A stretch of 64,000 bases of DNA from Chryseobacterium sp. FP211-J200 (GTDB taxonomy: Bacteria > Bacteroidota > Bacteroidia > Flavobacteriales > Weeksellaceae): positions 1-64,000 of the forward strand of contig NZ_LSHB01000008.1 of the NCBI RefSeq assembly GCF_001643375.1. Reading direction: 5' to 3'. Below are positions 46,901 to 54,901 of the stretch, piece by piece. Within the stretch, counting starts at the first letter, position 1, and each line of letters opens with the position of its first letter. The translations under genes and the position numbers were made by a program. The notes under the pieces are model-generated. The model made no database searches and was not told where the DNA came from. It saw only the letters and a list, made by a program, of their open reading frames with translations.

Positions 46901-47114
46901 AGGACCGGGAGCGGTGGGAAACAGAACAATCGGAACTGCAGCAGCAGGCGGAATGCTGATAGGGACTATTTTCGGATTGATGATTATCCCGGGATTGTAC
47001 TACATTTTTGCCAACCTGGCTTCGAAATCCAAACTGACTTATTACGAAGAGGAAAATCCTTTGACAGAAAACACTGAACCTTACCAACACGATGGAAAAT
47101 TTGAAGACAAATAG
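43920..47114 (+). CDS. RND multidrug efflux pump, HAE1 family
   Basis: A 1064-residue AcrB-like inner-membrane proton-driven transporter with 12 membrane segments and two large periplasmic loops. The proton-relay aspartates are in GIVVDDAIVVIEAVH (membrane segment 4), and the partner lysine of segment 10 is in LLGKNAVLIVEFAV. The N-terminus MFKKFIRRPVLSIVISLI is typical. It is the middle gene of the tripartite operon. Its last codons overlap the nominal start of the TolC gene by 23 bases, but that start is disturbed by a repeat. Confidence 0.96.
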   Translation: MFKKFIRRPVLSIVISLIIVFLGILSLVKLPVAQFPSISPPKVNITAEYPGANNELLIKSVVIPLERGLNGVPGMKYMTSDAGNDGEASIQVVFDLGTDPNVAAVNVQNRVSSVVNKLPPLVVREGVKITREEPNMLMYINLYSDDPKADQKFLFNYADINVMSELRRVNGVGNADILGTREYAMRIWLKPDRMTAYDISADEVMEALNAQSLEASPGKTGESSGKRSQSFEYILKYPGRFNNEKDYGNIILKAKTYGEFVRLKDVADVEFGSSMYDIYSTLNGKPSAAITLKQSYGSNASDVIKNVKTLMADLQKTSFPKGMHYEISYDVSRFLDASIEKVIHTLFEAFILVAIVVFLFLGDWRSTLIPTIAVPVSLIGTFAIMSAFGITLNLISLFALVMAIGIVVDDAIVVIEAVHAKMEEKHLSPLKATEEAMHEISGAIIAITLVMASVFIPVAFMSGPVGVFYRQFSITMVSSIILSGVVALTLTPALCALILKNNHGKEKKKTPLTRFLDGFINIFTVGANKYHGLLTKVVTRKMITLPLLALFCIGTFFLSNKLPTGFIPSEDQGMIYAIIQTPPGSTLERTNQIALQLQKASEDIDGVSSVSSLAGYEILTEGTGSNSGTCLINLKSWDDRKESATEIIEQLERKAKEIPGANIEFFQPPSIPGYGAAGGFELRLLDKAGSGDYHKMETVSNDFVKELKKRPELGSAFSFYSASFPQYMLKMDNDLAEQKGVTIEKAMDNLSTLIGSNYETSFIRFDRPYKVIVQASPQYRALPNDIMKLYVKNDKDQMVPYSDFMHLEKVYGLSEITRHNMYNSSEVSGTPAPGYSSGDAIKAIQEVADKTLPRGFGIDWAGISKDEVSRGNEAIYIFLVCLGFVYLILSAQYESFILPLPIILSLPTGIFGAFLCLSLFGLENNIYAQVAMVMLIGLLGKNAVLIVEFAVQKKAEEGLSTKEAALQGASLRFRPILMTSFAFIAGLIPLALATGPGAVGNRTIGTAAAGGMLIGTIFGLMIIPGLYYIFANLASKSKLTYYEEENPLTENTEPYQHDGKFEDK

Positions 47115-48663
47115 AAGACAGCATATGAAAACGTCTTTTGAAAATATAGAATTGCTGCAGCCCGACTTGAGCGGAAATCCTTTTTGTGAAACAAAGTGGA
47201 ACAAAAAGATTGGGAGCGGAAGGCGGATAAAGCTGCCCAAAAATATCATAACAACCGCATTCATTTCATTAATATTAATTGGATGTAAAGCACCGATGGC
47301 GACCAAAATCCCGGACCAGGTGAAAGAAACGATTCCTCAGAATTTTGACAATCAGAATGTTGCTGAAAATAATTCCGGAATCACACCTTGGAAACAGTTT
47401 TTCACAGATCCGAATCTTGTCAATCTCATCGATGAAGCGCTGAAAAACAATCAGGAACTGATGATTACGCTTCAGGAAATCGAGATTGCGAAAAGCGATG
47501 TGATGTACAAAAACGGAAAACTGAGTCCGACTGTTGCGGCAAAACTTGGCGCAGGTGTGGAAAAAGTAGGAAGATACACGAGTACCGGAGCCGGCGATGC
47601 TTCCACAGAAATCACTGATGGAAAGGAAGTTCCAGAGAATTTGGGAAACTTCGAAGGTGGATTGATGGCAAATTGGGAAATCGATATCTGGGGCAAACTC
47701 AGAACTGAGAAAAAAGCCGCTGTTGCACATTATCTCTCAACCGTTGAAGGCAAGAACTTCGTCCTGTCAAGTCTGATCTCCGAAGTCGCAGACAATTATT
47801 ACGAATTATTGTCTCTTGATAACCAACTCGATATCATTCATCAATATATGGAATTGCAGAAAAAAGCTTTGGAAGTGGCGAAAATCCAAAAGCAAGCGAT
47901 GGCTGCAACTGAACTGGCTGTTAAAAAATTCGAGGCTGAGTTGGCAAAATCCAATGCGACGGAGTATGACCTGAAACAACAGATCACGGAAAAGGAAAAC
48001 CAGATCAATGTTTTGCTAGGTCGTTATCCGCAACCGATTGTCAGAACTAAGGAAAGTTTTATGTCTATCGTTCCACAAACGGTTTACACAGGAATTCCGT
48101 CACAGTTATTGGCGAATCGTCCTGACATTAAGCAAGCTGAATTAGAACTGGAAGCGGCAAAACTGGACGTGGAAGCAGCGCGAAAAGAATTCTATCCAAG
48201 TCTGGAAATCAATGCGACACTTGGTTTGGAAGCTTTCAATCCATCATATTTGGTCAAGTTGCCGGAATCTATTGCTTATAATTTGGTTGGTGAATTAGCT
48301 GGACCATTGATCAACAAAACAGCCATTCAATCACGATTTAAAACAGCTGATGCTAAACAAATCCAGGCTTTGTATGAATATGACAAAACGATTCTGAGTG
48401 CTTACATCGATGTTGCGAATCAAATGTCGAAAATCAAAAACCTGGATAAATATTATGAACTGAAAGCTCAGGAATCAAAAGCTTTGGATGACGGAATTGG
48501 AATCGCGAACCAATTGTTCAGAAATTCTCGTGCCGATTATCTGGAAGTCTTGATGAATCAGCGTGATGCACTTGATGCCAAAATGGAACTCATCGAAGCT
48601 AAGGAAAGACAGCTGAGCACGGTTGTCAATATTTACAAAAGCTTGGGCGGCGGCTGGAAATAG
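47092..48663 (+). CDS. TolC/NodT-type efflux lipoprotein with repeat-derived N-terminus
   Basis: A 523-codon frame; the mature part is a normal NodT-family outer-membrane factor starting at WKQFFTDPNLVNLIDEALKN and running through both OEP repeats. The true signal is NIITTAFISLILIGC with a lipobox cysteine, but it begins only near residue 50. The preceding codons are made of the dispersed repeat at 47155-47245 (ELLQPDLSGNPF through KLPK). The natural ATG was therefore probably replaced by the repeat. The frame stays open back to an ATG at 47125 and to 47092. Whether the long leader still exports the protein, or an alternative start is used, is unknown. Confidence 0.8.
   Translation: MENLKTNRRQHMKTSFENIELLQPDLSGNPFCETKWNKKIGSGRRIKLPKNIITTAFISLILIGCKAPMATKIPDQVKETIPQNFDNQNVAENNSGITPWKQFFTDPNLVNLIDEALKNNQELMITLQEIEIAKSDVMYKNGKLSPTVAAKLGAGVEKVGRYTSTGAGDASTEITDGKEVPENLGNFEGGLMANWEIDIWGKLRTEKKAAVAHYLSTVEGKNFVLSSLISEVADNYYELLSLDNQLDIIHQYMELQKKALEVAKIQKQAMAATELAVKKFEAELAKSNATEYDLKQQITEKENQINVLLGRYPQPIVRTKESFMSIVPQTVYTGIPSQLLANRPDIKQAELELEAAKLDVEAARKEFYPSLEINATLGLEAFNPSYLVKLPESIAYNLVGELAGPLINKTAIQSRFKTADAKQIQALYEYDKTILSAYIDVANQMSKIKNLDKYYELKAQESKALDDGIGIANQLFRNSRADYLEVLMNQRDALDAKMELIEAKERQLSTVVNIYKSLGGGWK
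47155..47245. repeat. Dispersed structured repeat, copy 1
   Basis: It begins CTGCAGCCCGACTTGAGCGG and ends AAGCTGCCCAAAAATAT. In the middle TTTTTGT pairs with ACAAAAA around a 14-base loop. Outer GCAGC and GCTGC words are inverted. The copy lies inside the 5' end of the TolC gene. A second copy is at 59542-59653. Confidence 0.9.
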
Positions 48664-48744
48664 TAGAAATAGACAAGAAAAAGATGAAAGAATAAAGACT
48701 TTCTTCTAATTCTAAAATCTATTTACACTAACTAATTATATTTG

Positions 48745-48780
48745 AAATGCTTTCGGAATTTTATTTCGGAGCATTTTTTT
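48745..48780 (+). terminator. Terminator of RND operon
   Basis: AAATGCT at 48745-48751 pairs with AGCATTT at 48770-48776 and is followed by T residues to 48780. Confidence 0.75.
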
Positions 48781-48867
48781 ATTTTAATTAATTTCTGATG
48801 CGACTTGAGATATAAACATACATTATCTGAAAATTTGTATAACTTTACATGTTGCAACCCCATCAAA

Positions 48868-50311
48868 TTGAAGGCAAGTTTAGTATTTTTTTATAATCCT
48901 TAGCATTTTCATCAAAGCACAAAATACGCGCGATGCGGAATCATTATTCACCGAATCCAAGAATCTGCTTTATAAAAAACCAAAAGAATCTGCGGTAATA
49001 GCTGAGTTCCTTTTAAAGAATAGTTCATCTGAAAATGACAAGATCAGAGCTTTGATCCTCTCGACGGAAAGTGATATCTTGATAGGCAACTACACTTCTG
49101 CGACAGAAAAATTATTCCAGGCATTGGAACTTTCGAAAAAATCAAGCCGTGCTGAAAATGATAACCAAATCAATGCTTTATTGGAGAGACTTTGCAATGA
49201 ATTGGGAATCGAGTCTTCTCAGCTTTATCTCATTAATGATGAAAAAGAAAAGACACCAAACTATTATGAAAAAGCAATCGATTCTTACGCCAGATCAAAT
49301 TGGAAACAGAGCATCAAGTCTTTAAAACAATCAGAAAAACAGAAGAGCAATAATGAACTGACCAATTTCTATTACGCACTCGCCTACTCTGATCTTGGGA
49401 AAATGGATTCCGCGCAATATTATTTAAATAAAATTCAGAAGTATGAGCCTTATTACTTTTATGCGAAGGCTAAGATCCAGTCAGACAGAAAAGAGTCGGA
49501 CAAAAACATAGATTATTTGGAGTTTTTGAAGCCAATCAATCAAAAGGTTCAGGACGTTTGGCTAAAAGGAGAAATTTACGAGTTTGCGACAGAACATTTT
49601 AAAGCTTCAAAAGATTGGGAGAATTATCGGACTTATTCCCAGCTTCAAAATGCGTTGCAAGATTCCATGAGTCTGGTAAAGGAAAATGCAAGAATCTCAT
49701 TCCTGACGAAGATCGACCAGAAACAGGACGAGATATTGGCTTCGAAATCAGAATATCAAAAAAGAATCATCTATCTAATTCTGACCATCATTTTTACGGT
49801 TCTGCTATTAGTTTTTTTATTGAATCGGAGATTTAAACTAAAGAAGAGCAACATCGAAAAAGCGCTGATGGAAGCTGAGGAAAAACAAAGATTCATCGAT
49901 GAAAACAAAGCGCCGGAAAATGCAGGCAAAATCGTGATCCCAGACAAAACGATTCAATTTCTTTTGGAAAAGTTGGAAAATTTTGAAGCCAATGGAAATT
50001 ACACCGATCCATCGACGTCATTGAATCAACTTGCAGAAAGCCTTAATACAAATACCAAATATCTGTCGGAAATCATCAACACTTATAAAAATAAAAATTT
50101 TCACACCTACATCAATGAACTGAGAATCAATTACATCATTAATAAACTAAAGACCAACCCGATTTATCTGAAGTACAAGGTCAGTCACCTGGCCGAGGAA
50201 GCGGGTTTCTCTTCGCACAGTTTGTTTTCTACCGTTTTCAAGCAGGTGACGGGACATTCGCCGGCTTCGTACATCAAACTAATAAAAAATGAACAAGATG
50301 GGAATGCGTAG
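48868..50311 (+). pseudogene. Membrane TPR/AraC-type regulator, frameshifted, cassette 1
   Basis: Continuous protein homology runs from a TTG start at 48868. The signal-like segment MKASLVFF continues into IILSIFIKAQ only if one T is removed from the T7 run at 48886-48892, so the gene has a single-base insertion. The intact frame begins at a TTG at 49052 and gives 419 residues. Order: TPR-like helices, a membrane segment (IIYLILTIIFTVLLLVFLL), and a C-terminal AraC-type HTH (LNTNTKYLSEIINTYKNKNF and YKVSHLAEEAGFSSHSLF). This fits sensor-regulators that detect a periplasmic signal and bind DNA. The TPR gene overlaps its end by 23 bases. Confidence 0.8.
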
Positions 50312-51302
50312 GTTTTTTATGATGATCAGTTTGATGATTTCTGCACAATTGTCTTTTGCACAAAGCAATAAGAAAATTGACAGTTTGATCGGCGTTGCGA
50401 ATACATTCATGTTCAAAGACCCGAAAAAGACGGTTCAAATTGGAGAAGAAATTTTAAAGAAGAAAGATATTTCCGATTCTTACAAGATCTCTTCCTACGT
50501 CCTGATCGCGAATGGATTTGCGGCTATGAATGATTTCAAAAAATCCATCGATTTTGCTATCAAAGCCAATGAATTATCCGAAAAAACGAAGGACAATGCC
50601 AATCAGATCAGAACTTTGGGACTCATCGGAAATCAATACACCAGAATCGAAATGCGGGAAGAAGCGTGGAAATATCTGGACAAAGCAGACAAACTCACGC
50701 AAACTATTTCCCTGCCGGATTCTATGAAATATCTGATCGGGAACATCAATCTTTTGAAAGGTTTTCTCTACAAAAGAAGTTTGGACTGCGGCTATGCCAT
50801 CAAACATTTCAATAAAGCGATCGCTGCCTTCAAAAAGGATAAAGGCAATGGTTTTGCGGTAGCGAATTTGGGACAAGCGTACAACCAAAAAGGCTATTGC
50901 TATCTTTCCATTAATAAAGATTCTGCGGAAGTCAGTTTTAATAGAGGACTTGCTGACGCCAGAAAAAATGGTGCGAAATCTTTGGAATGCAATGCGCTGA
51001 TCGGACTTTCTGAGATCGAAGCTGATAGAAACAACTTCAAAATGTCCAATGATACTTTGTTTTATGCTTTGAAGCTGTCAAAGGAAATAAAGCAGCGTGA
51101 AATGGAAACCAAGATCTACAAACTTTTGTCCAATAATTTTATCGCGCTTGATGATTTTGAAAACCATTTGAAATATCAAGATTTGTACGAATCGGCACAT
51201 TCAAAATTTGATCATGAGAACATGGAATCCATCAATGAGATCATTAAAAAAAGGAATGAGTACAAAGAAAAGATCTTCGAATCGAAACAAAAAAGCTGGT
51301 GA
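50289..51302 (+). CDS. TPR protein, truncated at C-terminus, cassette 1
   Basis: A 337-residue protein with signal peptide ending LSFAQSNKK and repeated TPR helices. Its paralogue at 53618 continues into a membrane segment after NHIIKDASKNKQEKIY. This copy stops at ESKQKSW, exactly where that segment should begin. The frame ends at a junction with a type IX secreted gene fragment. The protein may still be made and released, but it lacks the membrane anchor of its paralogue. It overlaps the regulator frame by 23 bases, typical of coupling. The start could also be the ATG five codons later. Confidence 0.8.
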   Translation: MNKMGMRRFFMMISLMISAQLSFAQSNKKIDSLIGVANTFMFKDPKKTVQIGEEILKKKDISDSYKISSYVLIANGFAAMNDFKKSIDFAIKANELSEKTKDNANQIRTLGLIGNQYTRIEMREEAWKYLDKADKLTQTISLPDSMKYLIGNINLLKGFLYKRSLDCGYAIKHFNKAIAAFKKDKGNGFAVANLGQAYNQKGYCYLSINKDSAEVSFNRGLADARKNGAKSLECNALIGLSEIEADRNNFKMSNDTLFYALKLSKEIKQREMETKIYKLLSNNFIALDDFENHLKYQDLYESAHSKFDHENMESINEIIKKRNEYKEKIFESKQKSW

Positions 51303-51999
51303 CAATTACAGATTGGTTGTAGAGTCTAGCCCATCACTGGTGAGAGAATTATCTACACAGCACACAGGTTTCCCTTATGCATTAGGAACTGTAGGACAGA
51401 TCACAGGCGGAACGATCAACAATGGCGGTGCCAATTCCAACTACTATTTCTTCTACAATTGGAAATTCAACAAAGGCGACAGCGAATGTAAATCTGAAAG
51501 AGTAAAAGTAGACGTGACCATCATTCCTGGTCCAGACGCACCTACGGGTGAAGCAACACAGTATTTCACATCAGGAGAGACTTTGGAAAACCTAGAAGTT
51601 TCCGGAACCAACCTGACCTGGTATTCTAACCAAAACGGAACAGTGATCCCAGCGACTACACCTTTGGTAAATAACACGACCTACTATGTTAGCCAAAATA
51701 ATGGCCAATGTGAAAGTGAAGTTTTCGCGATCACAGTTTATAACCAACTAGGTTTTTCGGATATCAACAAGGCAGAATTTACCTATTATCCGAATCCGGT
51801 AAAAGATGTCTTGAACATCGCAGGAAAATCTGATGTTTCCAAAGTTGAGATGTTTGAACTGTCTGGTAAAAATATCCTTTCTCAAAATGCTAAGGCTAAA
51901 AATGTACAGTTGAACCTTTCAACTTTTGCAAGCGGTGTTTACATCTTGAAAGTAACATCAGACAAGACCACAGAAACATTTAAGATCATCAAAAAATAA
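51293..51999 (+). pseudogene. C-terminal fragment of a type IX secreted protein
   Basis: From GDNYRLVVESSPSL onwards the +1 frame reads as a secreted protein with an Ig-like module (PDAPTGEATQYFTSG to SEVFAITVY) and a C-terminal type A sorting domain (YYPNPVKDVLNIAGK, then VYILKVTSDKTTETFKIIKK). No signal peptide or start belongs to it. The upstream part of this frame is only a shadow of the TPR gene. The N-terminal part has been lost, apparently by a deletion joining it to the TPR gene. The corresponding complete gene in the second cassette is at 54902. Confidence 0.85.
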
Positions 52000-52021
52000 T
52001 TTCTTCATTTTATTTAAGGTG

Positions 52022-52054
52022 AAGCCCGGGAATTTCGATTTCCGGGCTTTTTTT
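52022..52054 (+). terminator. Terminator of cassette 1
   Basis: AAGCCCGG at 52022-52029 pairs with CCGGGCTT at 52042-52049 and is followed by T residues. The sequence around it is homologous to the terminator at 56543-56572. Confidence 0.85.
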
Positions 52055-52119
52055 GTTTAAACAAAATTTATTTTCAAAAAACTTAATTTCTGACTAATTT
52101 TACATTCAAATTACCCAAT

Positions 52120-53621
52120 TTGGCTTTCATTGATCAGATAATTGTTCGCTTAAAAATCATCGTAGTTATCTTTTGCTTCTCAACAGTTTCGGCTCAAAGT
52201 GCGGTAGAAGCAGACGGCTTGTTGGCGACCGCTTCAGAACTACTCTACAGCCAGCCAAAACGCTCCGAGAAGATCGCAAAATTGGTCTATGAAAATAATA
52301 CCGATGCTGATAAAAAGGCAGAGGCATTGTTTCTTCTGAGCCAGATCGACCATTTCAATGCGAATTACAGATCTTCTCTTACCAATTTGTACACCATAGA
52401 ATCACTCAATGAAAATACAACCGACAAAGCGACTTGGAATGTCAAAGTTAATTTTTTTCTTGCAAAGATCTATCGGGAACTTCAAATATTGGATCTGGCA
52501 GAGATTCATTTCGACAAGGCTAACAAAGCATTTGCTGCAATCAGCGATCCCAGCAGACAACTTTCAGAGATCTACAATTACGAGAATGGACTTTATCAAT
52601 CTGAGAAGAAAGACTTTGAGAAATCCAATCGCTTCTTTAAAAATGGCCTGAACGGATTGTCTGATCTTAAAATAGCAAATCGCTACCTCAATTACATAGG
52701 ATTGGGACATAATTTTATCTTTGAAAAAAAATTAGATTCGGCTCAATTTTATTTTTCAAAAATTCCAAAAGCCAATGATATTTTGTTTGCACAAAGTAGT
52801 TTAGGCTTGGCCGAAGTTGCCTCGTCCAGATCAGACTGGAGATATGCGGAACAAATATTATTGCGAGAACAGGAATCCGATGTACAGACACAAAAACAAC
52901 GTTTCGCATTACTTTCCGGGGAATATCTGAAATCAGGAAATATCGAACAGCACGAATTATACAAAAACAAGGTCGATTCTCTGGAACTGAAGATCAATCA
53001 AAACAAGGATCCGGCAGAAAATTACGTCATTCAACATATTGAACAACAGGAAGATAAAAGCAACAATAATCCTAATTCTTTCTGGACGAAGAGTTTACTG
53101 ATTACTATTTTAGTAATCATGCTCCTGCTAATTCCAATCATTTATTATTACTTCAAAACGAGGTCAGATTATAAAAAATATCTTGAGGTCATTAAGGAAA
53201 TCAATCCTGAACAAAAAACTGACATTGAAGAAGATACCAAAGAAAAACAAGCTTTCATTCCTGAGAAAGCAGAACAGATCTTACTTAAAAAATTGGCTAA
53301 ATTTGAGAACTCGGACAATTATCTCAATCATAAAATATCATTAACGACTTTATCTAAACAGAAACCAACACCAAATATCTTTCCGAGGTCATTAACAAAA
53401 ACAAAGGGAAAAACTTCAATTCGTACATCAATGATTTGAGGATCAACTACATTTTGATAAAACTGAAGACCGAACAAAAATACAGAAACTACAAAGTGAC
53501 TTCCCTTGCAGAGGAATGCGGATTTGCCTCACACAACACATTTGTGGCTGCTTTTCGTTCTGTAACGGGACTTTCTCCGGCATCGTTTATCAACTTTTTG
53601 AAACGTGAAAAAAATCGATGA
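52120..53621 (+). pseudogene. Membrane TPR/AraC-type regulator, frameshifted, cassette 2
   Basis: A TTG start gives a signal-like N-terminus ending FSTVSAQ, then TPR helices and a membrane segment (SLLITILVIMLLLIPIIYYY). The frame breaks near 53362 within the start of the HTH region. The next frame resumes at 53364 with TNTKYLSEVINKNKGKNF and continues to the stop at 53621, including YKVTSLAEECGFASHNTF. The net change is minus one base (or plus two). The protein would otherwise match cassette 1 regulator throughout. As it stands, translation stops at 53439 before the DNA-binding helices. Confidence 0.85.
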
Positions 53622-54715
53622 GAAACAACCTGACCAGATCTTTATTAAGCTTTCTCTTCATCTTCCTGTTCTATTTTGACCTAGGACAAAAGAATGATGC
53701 TGCCAAATTGATACGGGAAGGCAATCACCTTATCTTCAAAGATCCGGCGAAGGCAAAGCAAATCGCTAAAAAACTATATGACGATGCTAACGAAAATAGT
53801 CCGCAGAAGATCAATGCATTACTGATCTTGGCACAAGCTGATGCTTTACTGGCCAATTATGAAAGCAGTCTACAGTACGCATTGGAAGCCAAAGATCTTT
53901 CAGAAAAACTGTCAGACCAAAGTTATAAGATCAGAATATATGCCTATCTCGGCTACCACTATCAACGGCTGAATATCCAAGACAAAGCTTGGAAATACAT
54001 AGACGAAGCGGAACAGACGATCAAAACCAAACCACTACCCGATTCTCTGAGTTATTTGAAGGGCAATTTATTTTTCACCAAAGCTTCTATGTATCAAAAA
54101 GAATTGGACTGTGCCTACGCCATCAATTATTTTGACCAGGCAATCAAAGCTTATCATGAATCCATCAAAAATGAATATTCTAATACAAATCTAGGACTGG
54201 CCTACAGTCAAAAAGGTTATTGTGAATTGGAAATCAATCAATTGACCGAGGCAGAAAGCAGTCTCAAACTTGCTATTTCAAATTCGGAAAAGAATAGTGA
54301 CGTGCGAAATAATATATTTGCGGTCACAGGCCTGGCAAGAGTTGATACGCTACATGGGAATTATGCCAGATCAAACAAAGTTCTTCTTCAGCAATTACGC
54401 AGAGCTAAAGAAGGAAACCTGAAACATCTTCTGAATGACATTTATAAATTTTTGGCTTACAATTACCTCAAACTAAAGGACACCAAAAACTACGAATTAT
54501 ACGACCAGCTTTATAAAAAAAGCCAATTGGAATTTAGCAAAACGGAAGCAGGTTCGATCAACCACATTATAAAAGATGCTTCCAAAAACAAACAGGAAAA
54601 AATATATTCCAAATCTTTGATTGCAGGGATCATTGTCATTATCATACTTCTCTTGTCCATTATTTTTATTGTTTTAAGAATCAAAAACATGAAAAAAAGG
54701 ATGAAAGACCAGTAA
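53618..54715 (+). CDS. TPR protein with C-terminal membrane anchor, cassette 2
   Basis: A 365-residue protein. A signal or anchor segment is at residues 8-22, then TPR helices (LAQADALLANYESSLQYALE, DKAWKYIDEAEQTI, and YSQKGYCELEINQLTEAESS). A C-terminal membrane segment (IYSKSLIAGIIVIIILLLSI) is followed by a short basic tail. It is paralogous to the truncated gene at 50289. The ATG overlaps the stop of the regulator by 4 bases, showing translational coupling. It probably places a TPR platform in the periplasm next to the regulator. Confidence 0.85.
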   Translation: MRNNLTRSLLSFLFIFLFYFDLGQKNDAAKLIREGNHLIFKDPAKAKQIAKKLYDDANENSPQKINALLILAQADALLANYESSLQYALEAKDLSEKLSDQSYKIRIYAYLGYHYQRLNIQDKAWKYIDEAEQTIKTKPLPDSLSYLKGNLFFTKASMYQKELDCAYAINYFDQAIKAYHESIKNEYSNTNLGLAYSQKGYCELEINQLTEAESSLKLAISNSEKNSDVRNNIFAVTGLARVDTLHGNYARSNKVLLQQLRRAKEGNLKHLLNDIYKFLAYNYLKLKDTKNYELYDQLYKKSQLEFSKTEAGSINHIIKDASKNKQEKIYSKSLIAGIIVIIILLLSIIFIVLRIKNMKKRMKDQ

Positions 54716-54901
54716 ATATAGTTTTCCATTAAAAACATCAGAATAAATTATAATTATTTAATTATCAATTACATAAATCATTATTAATAATATCAAATTC
54801 TTGAAATATTTCTGAAATCTGAGCATTCTTTCATTTTAATTGATAAATACTGTGACTAAATTGCAATCTACTTTCAATTTCTAACTTTAATTTATTTATC
54901 A

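Noticed and set aside
51208-51292. ATC/ATG-started N-terminus for the secreted fragment
   Set aside because: This frame is a shadow of the TPR gene; it has no signal peptide and no homology to the secreted protein.
51289-51302. Programmed -1 frameshift at the A6 run joining TPR and secreted frames
   Set aside because: The secreted frame is +1, not -1, relative to the TPR frame, so simple slippage on the A run would not join them.
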